DNA of 64,000 nt from Cucumis sativus (lineage: Eukaryota; Streptophyta; Magnoliopsida; Cucurbitales; Cucurbitaceae): assembly GCF_000004075.3 (NCBI RefSeq), contig NC_026658.2:186001-250000 (forward strand), in the 5' to 3' direction. Under the pieces are notes generated by a model that saw only the letters and a list, made by a program, of their open reading frames with translations, was not told the DNA's origin and did not search any database. The position numbers and the translations under genes are program-made. Each line of letters opens with the position of its first letter. The first letter of the stretch is position 1. Shown piece by piece: positions 35,601-47,706 of the stretch.

Positions 35601-38298
35601 AAGTTCTATTTAATCTTGTTTCTAAATTTTAAATGTGTACAACCTAATAGATCCTAATAGATCTTCTCTCTCTCTCTTTTGGCCTAGTAGCTAGAGGGCC
35701 TGGAAGGTGCAACGTAAATAATGGTGGCTGTTGGCAAGAAAGTCGTAATGGACTTTCAATGTCTGCTTGTGTGGTTAGTTATCTAAACATTTTTCTGTTG
35801 TTTTTTCCTCATTAGGCTTGTTGGTTATAAATTTTCTTACTGTTGTAACAGGATAATGGGGAGGTTAAATGTAAATGTCCTCCAGGATTTAAAGGTGATG
35901 GTGTCAAAACATGTGAAGGTAAACAAACTTTGATTATGCCATGTTCATGGTTTGCTAAATTTTGGTTGTTTTTCCAAGCTTGGAGAAAGTTTGTTCTTTT
36001 TAATGAAATAAACATTTCTACTCCATGTGCTTAGGTGGTTATCACTTATAGCCTTGAGGGGTCTTTTACATTTCTGTTGATAATAAACGGTGATTGTGAC
36101 TAGTGCATGTTTATATAGTCCTAATATGTTGGATACAAAAAGCCTATTATCCATTTGTATAAGGCCCCAACAAATGATAATCAATATTAATTCAGGATTA
36201 AATGACATTACATTGATTTGAGCACAGGACCTCCGGCTCCAATAACTATGTTAAACCCCTGATTAACCTTAAAGCTAAATTTGATTGGTTATGGTAAATT
36301 TAATTATGTTAACAATTTAACAACAAAGCTGAAGAGACCTCACAACTTTACAAGATATGTAGGTTACTCCTAGCAATTAGTTTTGATTGGGATTTTACTT
36401 CCTCTTTATAATTGAAGGAAAAGAATACCAATCCAATATCAATTGAGGAAAATTGATACACATGTGGTATAAAATCATCATGACAGCATATGTTTATATA
36501 TCTTCCATTTGCAAGAAAGTGATCCTTCGAACTAGTCCACCCCAGTGCTCTCAGTCAGATGTTGATAGTAACCCTTTTAAAGGAAAAGTTAAATGTGTTG
36601 TGGTTCAACCCATCATTGTGCTAGGATACTTCCTAACAAGAATCAAGATCTCAATATATTGATTATATCTATGAAGAAATACAAGATAATCCAAGTATAA
36701 AGGAACTTGGAACCTCCCTTTGCTCTCACTCAAACCCTAGATTAACCTAACCCTCACTCACTCATCTTACTATTTATACAACATCCCCCTTAACACTAAC
36801 ATGCTAATATTCTTTTCTAGGTACCTAACACATTGCTAACTAACTTTCAAGGGTAAAGAGTGAGTGACCAATACCCTGGTTATTAAAGAAGAAACAGATC
36901 TAGCCGGTTAGACTTTTAGTTGACCCAATTAGCTCATGTTATCAAAACTAAATGACGATTCTTGATATGATAATTGTTGCTATGCAGGAAGGTTTTTTTT
37001 TTTTTTTTTTTAGTATTGATTTAGTGATAATTTTGGGATATTTATCAGATTCATTTTCTTTTTCATCCTTAATACCAAATGAGATACTGAGCTTGACAGT
37101 ATGAATTGAAAAGGTGATTGCGTTTGGAAAGAATTTACTTCCTTAAACTTCAATGGATCGTATTTGCTGTTAATAACTTCTAAACTTTTTTCAAGACTGC
37201 TTCCTGATACCGCTTGTACTTTGTCCTTTTTCACTAAACAGATATTAATGAATGCAAGGAGAAGAAGGCTTGTCAATGTTCTGAATGTAGCTGCACGAAT
37301 ACATGGGGAAGCTATGACTGTAGTTGTAGTGGTGATCTTTTATATATGAGGGACCATGATACCTGCATAAGTGAGTACATTTTGACATGATTCAATTACA
37401 AGTGATCATAACACATGGTTCATTTGAATGCAATAAGTTCTCAAAGTTAGCATATTTGAGTAATAAATGAGAAATATAGCCAACACTGGACAGATGTAAA
37501 CATTTTTTTTTTTTTGTCTTGCCATCATCTTGTGTAGGTAAGAATGCTAGCGCAGCAAAATCATCTTGGAGTTTCTTTTGGGTTATTTTGATTGGCCTGG
37601 CTATCGCTGCTGGTGGAGCATATATGGTATACAAATACAGATTAAGGGTAAGCTATTTTCGACTTGGCAGCTGTTTGTATTATTCATGTTCTGAATATAA
37701 TCGACTCTTATACAAGGACAAGTATTTCCTTTTTTTATATTAGTGACACATTCTCTATCATGATGTGATATTATCTACTATGGACCTAAATCCTCATGTT
37801 TTTCTTTTGGTTTTACCCAAAAGACTACGACAAATATTTCTTTTTCGAGTTCTCATTTGATTGGATATCCCTATTATATTACTTCCAACCTTCTTTTCCA
37901 CCGTTTTACTCTTCATGAGCTCATTCCAAGATTGGTTAACATTTCATCGTAATCTAACTCCCAATAATTCTATTATATTCTAGCCTCCCAAACTGGCCCC
38001 TAGCTCAATTCTTGCGTTCATTTTCGTTTAATATTCCTTACCTGCATTAATCATTGATATGAAAACGAAAAAAACCAGAACAATCGAACAGAGCACTTCA
38101 ATGCTACTTTTACTAAAATAGAGAGGACAGGGGATGCTATTTTTCAACACAACCCGTCTTGACTGCCTTCAATTTATTTTGTTTGTGCAGGCATATATGG
38201 ATTCAGAGATCAGAGCTATTATGGCACAGTATATGCCCCTGGACAGCCAAGGAGAAGTGCCAAATCATGTCCACGGGGACCGCTTGGACCGCCTGTGA
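32676..38298 (+). CDS. VSR: Vacuolar sorting receptor (VSR3/4-like), twelve exons
   Basis: Exons: 32676-32982, 33663-34355, 34457-34545, 34666-34735, 34806-34889, 34986-35062, 35154-35235, 35691-35773, 35852-35918, 37242-37370, 37538-37647, 38191-38298. They total 1899 bp and encode 632 residues; all junctions are GT-AG. VSRs are type I membrane receptors that sort vacuolar proteins between Golgi and prevacuolar compartment. A signal peptide ends near residue 25, just before [15 protein letters not shown] protease-associated domain follows ([17 protein letters not shown]). The central receptor region contains [12 protein letters not shown] and [19 protein letters not shown]-like repeats follow, including NNGGCW twice and the calcium-binding type [11 protein letters not shown]. 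The transmembrane segment is at about 571-592, and the tail has the sorting motif YMPL at 611-614. Intron 9 is 1.3 kb and may hold a mobile-element remnant. The exon 8 acceptor is a TAGTAG tandem. Confidence 0.95.
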
Positions 38299-41200
38299 AA
38301 GCACCTTACATCCTTTCATTTCAAGGATTGTAGATTCCTTTACAAATGAAATGGTTCGTTGTGCTCTTTAAGCCACTCGTTGAATTTTTGAACACGGATC
38401 TCTTGTCAGGTTTATGTACATTATTAGATAATAAAGTAGTGCAAATTTGAAATCCCTCATTGACTTGAGGTTGTAAGCTTTGTTAGCAGGTAAAGATAGT
38501 AATTAGGCTTTAGGTATATGTATGGTTAGGGATTTAGTTTGAAGCATTTGATAAATCTGCCAACAACTTAACCTACTTCTTTTCATGAATACATTTGGCT
38601 TCATGTTGCTATTTGTTCATGTGAGAAGTAACAAGCTTTTACCTCATCTTTGTATCAATAGAGAGGATCATGCTAATCGTAGAATAACTTCACTCGAAGC
38701 AAGACGATAATAAAGCTGATGTCAAGATCATAGAAAATTAGTATTGTACGACGAAAATAACAAAGACAGATCAATTTTGATAATATAGTTTGAGAAGTAA
38801 ATACTGTCAATGATGTGCATAATTTCTGCTTTTCATTTCAAAATACAAAAGGAAATAAAGTCTTTAAATAGTACAAAGACACATCAATGTTATATTTTTT
38901 TCATCATTAGAAGTAGTATGTATTAACTTGACGAGATTAAACACATATACTAAAACAAAACAGAGAAGTCAAAGGAAATTAAAAGTTGTGAATATCCATA
39001 TGCTGATGTGAAGAATGTGGTTGAATCCTCTTTTTTTAAGCTTATTTGTCTTTCTTTCTATTCTAAGGAAGATTTAATTATCTAAAAGATCAATTTTAAA
39101 TATTTAAAATAACAAATGACTTAAAAAAAATTAAAATGTCAAATGTTCTTTTGATGATGTTATCATCGCGTGAAATTACACCATTATCTTCCTTTATTGA
39201 TTTAGAGCGTTCTTTTTCCTTCTACTCGTCTTCTCATCTCCTCCACGCTGTTTCTTTTTCTTCTCCGATACCTTCTCATTCTAAATTGTCATATGCACTA
39301 TGTAGAGTTTTGGTTTAAATTATGCGAGATTATCTTGGAACTTCCTTTTTGTTTTGTAGGTGCAACCATATCAATTGGGGAGTCAAAGATGCTTGAGCCA
39401 AAAACTAATATCATTTATCCACTAATCTCTCTAGATTTTTATTAATACTATATCATCTCAACCAATAAGACATACCAAGTAGGAACATACTTTAAAGTTT
39501 AGTAAGATTATTGATATAAGTTTTTGGTATCATTCCCAAAAGCCCTTGCAAAACACTACTTATACTACTAGATAGCACAAGTGGCAAGTCTTGGGTCGAA
39601 CCACGTGGAGTCTAAGATAGAGTTCATCAAAATCAACGTTTGGGCCTTTAGCTCTGAAACATCGTGACACTTTTTTCAATTCTTCAATCATTTTCTAATT
39701 CCAACTCAAATTGACTCATTTTAGTGTCGATATGTTCCAAATGCTTCATTCTACCCGTAAAATAACCAACTAAAAGAACATTAAACTAAGGGAAAATATT
39801 GAATTATAAGAAGGATACAACAGATTTGAAGTGCACTCAATTATTGGTTTCATTTTGATTTATTTTAGAGACTAAATAGATGTCCCACTCTAACCCCCAA
39901 ATAACTAATTAAATTTATGATGAAACCCACAATTCTTAACATCTTTGTGTTACATTATATAATCATATAACATGATAAACAATATTATTATAAATGTAGA
40001 TTGAGAGAGGAAGGTTGGAAAGTATCATTCACATGCTGACTTTATATGGTTTGACATAAGTTTCCTGTCAACTGATACTATAAATATGTTATTGAAGATT
40101 GGCATTTAAGTATTATTTGACAATTGCTTCTGAAGTACTTATGTGATAAGAAAAAATACAAATAAAAAAACTCAAAGTCAAATATAAACATAAAATATCA
40201 AATCAGGACTCTCTTTCTCCCCTTTTTTAATTCATTCTCAGAGTCCAACTAGTCGACATATATACCAAAATAATTGATATTTAATGTTGCAATTTATTAT
40301 AGTTCTAATTTTCAATAGAAGAATGCGAATTATTATTCATTTGGTATTTGATATTATTTAGAATGGAAATTAAACCATTATGAACTTAATTAAATGCACT
40401 ATTTTAAAAAGAAAAATCTAATACAAAATGAAGATTAAGTTATTAATTATGATATATTATTATGGCAATAACTGACTTTAAAATAAGAGAGGTTTTGACT
40501 TATATGTAGTAGATATATCTCAATTTTGTATTGGTTGATAGTTGACAGTTCCAACTTTGTTTATTGGTTTGTATTATCTTTGACATTCTCATTTGATGTG
40601 ATAATTAATGAACTCCAAAGTCAATTTTTGAGTATAAAAACGAAATTGATTATAATCAATGTGACAAGAACTACTTAGTTGATCCTCTAATTAATGTGTG
40701 GTTAATTAGTATAGAATTTGACTGATATTCGAAAACAATTTCTTTGGAGTTTTGTCATTATTATTGTTTTAATTGAAATGAATAGGAAGTGATTATTTGG
40801 ATCTCAAAGCTGTTTCATGTCGAATTAACCCATCAAACTATATATTAGGTTGAGTTTATGGAATGTCACTAGAGAAAGAAAAAAAAAACTATCATAGGAA
40901 GAGTAATTGCTCAAATTAATTAAAGATTAGAAAATGTTGCATTATAATTCCTACTGCCATAGTACTCTTCATTATTTTGCTTTATCGAAGTAATACATGA
41001 TTGCGATTACATATCCAACGATAATCTTTTTGGGAGCTTTTCTCTTCAAGAAGAGCATAAGATTGTTAAATCTACTCTTTTGAGTAATCTTGATGGTGTC
41101 AATAACGTGCAGGATTTAGCTATACAAATATATATATAAAAAATATTGAATAATGAATGAAAAGCAGTAAACTCCATCTCATAGTATGTTATTCATGTAG

Positions 41201-41455
41201 TTAAGTTTTATAAATCAAAGTAATATATGTTCAAAAGATGTTAATTCAAGCATAGTTTAGTGAATAGAGGACCGATCATGACTATTCTAAAATATATTGA
41301 TTTTGAATTATTAAAACATATATTTTGAAGTTATGTGTGTGTGTGTGGAACTTCATGCATATAGTGTTATGAAGTATAACTGACAAAGAGCCGAGTTGAA
41401 GCCTTGATAGTATTTAACATTATTTAACAAGGAAAGATGAGGTACGATATAGTAA
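38299..41455. other. Intergenic between VSR and bHLH genes, left part
   Basis: 3' flank of VSR followed by AT-rich DNA. The short frames show no motif. No gene, RNA or complete mobile element is recognised. Confidence 0.5.
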
Positions 41456-41734
41456 GGGTAATTGTAATTGATAACAATTTGAGGAATAACAATTATAGAT
41501 ATAACAATATTTAAAAGAAATTGTAAATATAGCAAAACTATCAGTGATAGACTTGTATTGTTGATATACTCGTACGATCTATCGGTGATAGACCAATATT
41601 TACAACATGGGTTAGAAGTGATAAACTTCTATTATTGATAAAATTTGACAAATTTTGTTATATTTGCACATTTTTTAAAATATTGCTATATACTTAATAA
41701 TTTTGAATCTAATTGCTAAATATACAACTATCCC
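41456..41734 (+). mobile_element. MITE-like element, copy A
   Basis: A 279-bp AT-rich non-coding unit. Its ends are imperfect inverted repeats: GGGTAATTGTA at the left, and at the right the complement of GGGATAGTTGTA. The interior (TATAACAATATTT, then AATTGTAAATATAGCAAAACTATC) recurs in inverted orientation at 41960-42171. No coding capacity is present. A clear target duplication was not identified. Confidence 0.6.
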
Positions 41735-41959
41735 ACGGTAGTAATCGTATAGAGCCTATTGGTTCGAACCCCAAGAGACATGTCACATTTAAAATAGAGT
41801 CTTTGTCGACCAAAAGGGACTAAGAAGACGGACTTCAACGACTTTTCAAAAAGTGTGCTACTTTCAAAGGGTGAAAACTAAAAATCGGCCTTAAGTTTTT
41901 TTTTTCTTTCCCTTTTTTCCTTTTTTACTTCCTATGTTTGGTTTTCAACTTTTAAAAAA

Positions 41960-42171
41960 GAGATAGTTGCAAATTTAGCAATTAAAAAATTTACAAATAT
42001 AGCAAAATCTGTTAAATTCTATCAATGATAAAAAACTATATTGTAAATATTGATCTATCACTGATATACCATATAAGTCTATAGCGATAGTTTTGCTATA
42101 TTTACAATTTTTAAAAATATTGTTATATCTTTAATTATTATTTCTAAAATGGTTATCAATTACACTTACCC
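41960..42171 (-). mobile_element. MITE-like element, copy B (inverted relative to A)
   Basis: About 212 bp whose reverse complement follows copy A from GGGTAAGTGTAATTGATAAC to TTGCTAAATTTGCAACTATC, with internal deletions. Copies A and B face opposite ways, 225 bp apart, so a transcript across both could fold into a long imperfect hairpin. Confidence 0.6.
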
Positions 42172-42790
42172 TTTAAAAAAAACAACGGTCATACATGTTT
42201 GATTATTATTTTTCACTTTATTTATATATATATATATATATCTAAATTTATATTTTGGAAGCATTTGGTGTTTGAATATTAATCCATAAACACCAATTTG
42301 TCTCTAAATTGCTACCTTTATTATTTACTTCCTACGAATGTTTTAAAAAACCAATCTGACTTGTTTTTGGGAATTTGGGTTGATGTTACCTTTTTAGTGT
42401 ATGATAGATGAAAATTATGAAAATAAGTTAGGACGATTATAGATTTAATTTTCAACTAAAAACCAAATTGTTATTGAACATGAAACTTTCTGAATTTGGA
42501 TAATTAGCATTAGGAAGTCACATTAATCAGCAAATGTAAGGCATAATCTTACAGCATATTTAGCACAGAAGAAGGAACAACAATTACACATATTCCTTCA
42601 TATATGATTAAACCTTCCTTTTGAGGCCAAAATGAATGATCGAAGTCTTCAACTTTTCATTACCATCTTAATTTCTTTTTCTTTCACAAGAAAAGAAAAT
42701 AAAAAGGTTAAATTTTGAAAAGCTTATAAAATGGTATCTCTAAAATTTATGATTCTACAACAAAGAAATTATAACAGTATAAACTATTAT
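42172..42790. other. Intergenic, 3' of the bHLH gene
   Basis: AT-rich, with (TA)n at about 42223-42241. It probably includes the 3' UTR of the minus-strand bHLH gene. No other feature is seen. Confidence 0.5.
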
Positions 42791-44256
42791 CTATTGTGAT
42801 GCATTGTCTTGCTTCATCAACTTCAAGTTAAGTCCAATGTCCATTCCATTGTAAGCAATTGGTGCATACATCCATAAATCATCCGAGCTCAACAACTGCA
42901 TGTTTCATTCAACACAAAAGAATAAGAACTTCATTCAGAAAAAAGAATTATGAAAATCCTTCTCTTGAATAATGATTCATTATTCAACAATTTACCTTGA
43001 TTTGAAGCTGCAAAAACTTCACGTATTGAACAGCTTCTTCAAGCATTGTACTGATGTCAACCTGTCAGGTTTAAGATATAGATACAATATGAGACTTTCA
43101 AACACCGAGATGGTTCGATATATGTATGATATCGTACAGAATCAACCTTACCTTTGTACCATTTGGGACGAGGCTTTGTAAGATTCTCAACCTTTCATTG
43201 ATTCTTTCTCTTCTTTTCTGAAAGGAAAATTCAAAAGATTTACAATCAGATTCAAAATTATTAGTAAATATAGCACAATGTATGAGAATTTGCAGATATA
43301 TTCAATTTTCGAGTATACTAGTGTGTTAGGAAATGGAGGAAACAGGGGAGTGGTTTAGAGTTTAGAGGATTACCCTTGCATAGAGGCTTTGAGGGTCTGT
43401 GGCTGAGCCTCTACTGGCTCTTGGCTTTCCATTTGAGGTTGAGCTAGAAGTGATTCCACCATTGTTTTCTTGAGCCTCATTACAATCATCTTCAGAGCTG
43501 AAACTGCTTGTGCATTGCCCATTTGGACTAACAATTTGATCCTCTTCATTGCAGCTACCTGAAGCAATCTTCGATGTCTTCCGTGCCCTCCCGCTCCTTT
43601 TTGTCTTTTCAACCTTCATTACCACAATGTTGTTAGAATCAAAAAAGAAAAAGAGAAGAAACAAGCAGCCTTTAGTGCAAATGAAAGCTTAGAATATAAA
43701 TCCTCACATCAAGCAAACTTTGAGGTCTCTTCCTCGAGAAATTCTCAACTGAAACCGGTCCAACTTTATCATCCCTCATAGCTTCTTCCACCATCACATC
43801 ATTGGCTCTTCGTTTCGGTTGTGAGCTCTTCCCATTGACAACAGAGTCAGCAGGGGATTGTTGCAGCCTGCTGCATTGCCTTGTTTTACGAATATTCGAA
43901 CCGTTATCGTCCAAGCAATCGGCATTCCGGACATCCTCGATGGAAAAATCCAAGGACAAGGAAGCACCATTATTAGGCAACCAAAGAGTGGGGTTAGAGT
44001 CATTGAAAGTGTAAGGAAGATTGTTATTGGGTTGTGAAAGGGCATAGATATTGGAAGAATCAGAAGCATCTGAAGAATAATAAGAAGGTTCATTAGAAGA
44101 AGCCCAATAAGAAGATGGAATTTCCAAGCTTAAATCTGAATTTAACTCATTAGGAATACAATAATTGCTGAGTAAATTAGCCATAAAATCAGATTCTTCA
44201 GCAGTATAAGCTCCACTAAGAGATATCCATTCTCTTTCTGAAATGGCACCTTCCAT
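42791..44256 (-). CDS. RSL-class bHLH transcription factor (RSL2/bHLH84-like), five exons
   Basis: Exons on the minus strand: 43708-44256, 43374-43613, 43152-43217, 42996-43061, 42791-42895. They total 1026 bp and encode 341 residues; all introns are GT-AG. The N-terminal region begins MEGAISEREWISLSGAYTAE and has DFMANLLSNY, which I recall as similar to class II ROOT HAIR DEFECTIVE 6-LIKE proteins. A Lys/Arg-rich segment (VEKTKRSGRARK) precedes the RSL signature ASRGSATDPQSLYAR. The basic helix follows, with KRRERINERLRILQSL on exon 3, and the second helix VDISTMLEEAVQYVKFLQLQIK fills exon 4. The end LLSSDDLWMYAPIAYNGMDIGL is the subfamily's conserved tail. Proteins of this class act in the nucleus and drive root-hair tip growth downstream of auxin and RHD6. 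The start is the first ATG after a poly-T tract; an upstream in-frame ATG at 44379 would add 41 low-complexity residues and is rejected. Confidence 0.92.
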
Positions 44257-47200
44257 AACTTGAAGAAAAGAAAAAAGGGAATGTTTTTTTTTTTTTTTGA
44301 ATTTCTGTTTGGTACTTTGGTGTTTGAGAAAGATGGGATTACAAATTTGTAAAGCTAATTTATAATAATGGTACAACAAAAATTAAGTTGACTTCATTTT
44401 ATTAAAAAAATGAATCATCCCTCAGTTTAATCACATTATGTTCTTAGTTTAAACAGAACAACCAATGGGGAAAAACTCTAAAAATGGGCCCAAAGACAAC
44501 TCAAAAATAATGCTTAACCAACTGTAATGGATGGAATTAAAAAATTGAAGCTTTTTCAGTTTTCTCTAAACTATATAGTTAAATTTAATTAATTCTTTTT
44601 CTTTTTCTGTTTTTTTAGTTCAAGAGCTATCAGGGGAGGCTAAAAATTATAAACAACTTGGTTGGTGAAACTTGGTCTTATTAGGGAGAATTTTTTTAAA
44701 TGTTACAAATAGTTTATATAGTATAAGCTTTTCATGATAGAATGAAGGATGTTTGTTGACAAAATGACATCTGATATCTAAGAGTCATAGATTCCAAAAA
44801 CAACTATCTTATACTGCCACACATAATATCTCTCTTCTTTCTGATCCCTTCTTGCAATCCGAGTTCTTGGCTCGAAACGGGTCGAGTTATTTCCGAGACT
44901 GAGAAAATTTGAAGTTTATGAGTTGGTGATAGATGTTGAGGATTTTTTTGCTCCATGAGAAGGAAAGGAAGGTGACAGTTTAATTTCGATTAGGTTCATG
45001 TAGTCATAGACTTTGTGAAGACTAAAAAACTACAATAATTTTGTGGGCTCTTTTGTGATAATGACAGAGACATTTATATATGCATATATATTGTGAAGAG
45101 TGGAAAAAGAAGATGCCCTTTGGGAGTGTTGTTTGGCCTCATTCTTAAGAGAGTCTTCTTTCCCATTTGTTGAAAAAACTTGTAACTTAGTAAACTAAAA
45201 AGGTCACAATTAAGGTATAATTCATCCATAGTTAAATCAAATATATTATAATTAGAATCAATCAATTTTCTGTTTGTTTTATTAGAAAAACTCTCTAAAA
45301 TTGATACGTATTCTTTTTCTTACAATGGAAGGTGTATCTATAGACATACATATATAAACTAGATTTTAAACAAAAACATTAGCAGAATATGTTATACACT
45401 GGATTTTGAATCTAACTTTGGTTAATTTAATTTATCTTGTATTGTATATTTTTAATATAAATATTGTGACAACTATGTTGGCATGCATTATTGGTCTGAC
45501 CCTATGATATAAAATTTCAAAGTCTTGGCCTTAATTGTGTTAAGCAAAAGAATTAGAAAGACAAGGAAGATTCATCAAGTAATTGAATATTAAACAAACT
45601 GAGATTTGCTTGTTTGGAATATATGCTGCTTTTGAAGATCTCTTCATTCTTTAGAAACAAAAAGAAAAAAGAAAGAAAAAGAAAGCCAAAGCAGCTGGAA
45701 TGAGGTGACAAAATATCAATACTTTTCACTTTTGTTTCATGAGTGGCCCCATGCATTTTGGACAGGAAAATAATTTTAATGGAAAGAGTACATAACAGTT
45801 ACACATATATATATATATCATTGAGATGAACTTATATCCACGTTAAAGAAATTAATGGTTAATTGAAGCATATAGTTCAGTAGATGTATATAATAGCAGT
45901 TAATACCTAAAGATCCATGGTTTGATACTTTGCCTCTATAATTATTTTTGAACTATATGTTTTGGTGTGGAAATCACATGTGTTCGTTGTTGTTGCAGCC
46001 TTCCACTTGGTTACTATTTGATCCCATTTTGTGAGCTAAATTGAGTGAGAGTTTATCTCACATCACTAAGGTTAGCAACTCTGATGCATATGTTAGCAAA
46101 GTATAGTTCAAGTAAACACACAAAATTAAGGTCACCATTGTTTTTAAAAGGTTTACTTACTCTTTCCCATTTTGAGATTGTAGAATGGAAAATTTTAAAC
46201 TGGTTTTCCTTTGACACTAGTTTGTGGTGATGTGTAACTATGTCAAGATAATTTACAGTCTCTAGGTGTTAGATATATCGAGCATGACTTGGTTATTATT
46301 TTATTAGTACATATCATTGGGCTCGAGGTCGACTTGAGATCTAAGACTTTTACGTTTTCTTTTGACATACGTGTTTTCTCGTGTTTGTTTTTTTATTTTT
46401 CCTTAAACTTTGGTTTGCCTTGAAATAACCCTTGACTAGTTAAGGGATCAAATCTCAAAACTTCACGCTTTTAGAATAATTAAAAATGTATGGAAACAAC
46501 GAGTTCTTTTTTTTTAAAAAAAGGAAAAAGATAACTGAATCAAGAGCTAGCATTTGATTAATAAGTTGAATATAGCTAAAAAAACTTAGAATCGTTATAA
46601 ATGATCGTTTTCCAATTCTTAAAAACGGTTGTGAAAATATATATATACAAATCAAATATATTTTGTATATGTTGTCATCCAATCAAAATGGATATTGAAA
46701 AATGGGTGAATACTATGAACACGCATAATGTTACGCCTACACTATATTGGAAAGCACAAAAAGTAACAACATAAAGAAACACTAACACACAAAGTTGTTA
46801 ACTTAGTTCAATGCAACAATACCTACGTCTAGGAGGTTGTACCCCTAGATAAAAGATGATCACTAATAGGAAAATAGTTGTATATGTACGTAATAAAACC
46901 AGTCAGAGATATAATGTTTAAGAAGTACATAACTTTTCACACGAAAACAAGTTTAGGCTTCCTCTAACTCTAACATTCGTATAGTGAGTCGAATGATCAA
47001 TAATCCCCTTCAAACAAATGCAGGTTGCAACCTGACTCACCTTCACCCTCTAAACCAAGTTCTCAACCTTGACAAAAACTTCGATCCACGAAAAAAAACT
47101 AGTTATTACACATATGTGGCCCAACCCTAACACCACCTCGTTCAAACACATAAATACCGAAACCAAGGCAAGGAAGGCAACTCACGGAAGAAAATTAAAA

Positions 47201-47680
47201 AGCCAAGCAATGAATAAACCAAATAAGGCAAGAAATCCACATGCATGGCACAAAAACGATTAAAAAGTAGAAGACATCATAGTCATCAAAGAGGCTAAAA
47301 GAAAATATACCCGCTAACACACCACAATATATACAAAAATCTAGCCGTGTTTTGAAAGTGAGTTTGAAATGGTTAAATCACGCTTGTTAGATTCAAAATC
47401 ACTCCTAAGATATTTTTAATGGTTCAAAAGTGAAAAATTAAACCTTAAATTGGTTTTTGAATGATTAAAAGTATACCACACGTCTTTAAAAAAATGTTTC
47501 CTTTTTAGAAGTACAAGAGAAGAGTAGAGAAAAGGTTTATGATAGATCTCAAGGTCTCCCACCAAACACCATTGATATCTATTCTCTTTTCAAAAACCTA
47601 TATTTCCTAACATATTGAACACAAATTCCTTTTCTTTGATATCTATATGTTTATTGAATATATATAAGGCCGGCCGCTTG

Positions 47681-47706
47681 TATATATATATATATATATA
47701 TATATA
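47681..47706. repeat. (TA)13 microsatellite
   Basis: Thirteen TA units, directly preceded by a short GC-rich patch (GGCCGGCCGC) that stands out in this AT-rich region. Confidence 0.9.

Noticed and set aside
36590..36900. Possible LTR fragment in VSR intron 9
   Set aside because: It has the general look of an LTR, but no clear ends, target duplication or primer site.
41735..41775. tRNA-like B box (GGTTCGAACCC)
   Set aside because: No A box or cloverleaf could be built around it; it may be repeat-derived.
44257..44379. 41-residue N-terminal extension of the bHLH protein
   Set aside because: Low-complexity lysine-rich sequence from a poly-T tract; family members start at the MEG/EW motif.
46730..47060. 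Retrotransposon-like sequence in the bHLH-BUB3 gap
   Set aside because: It resembles widespread plant repeat sequence from memory, but borders and coding parts could not be found.
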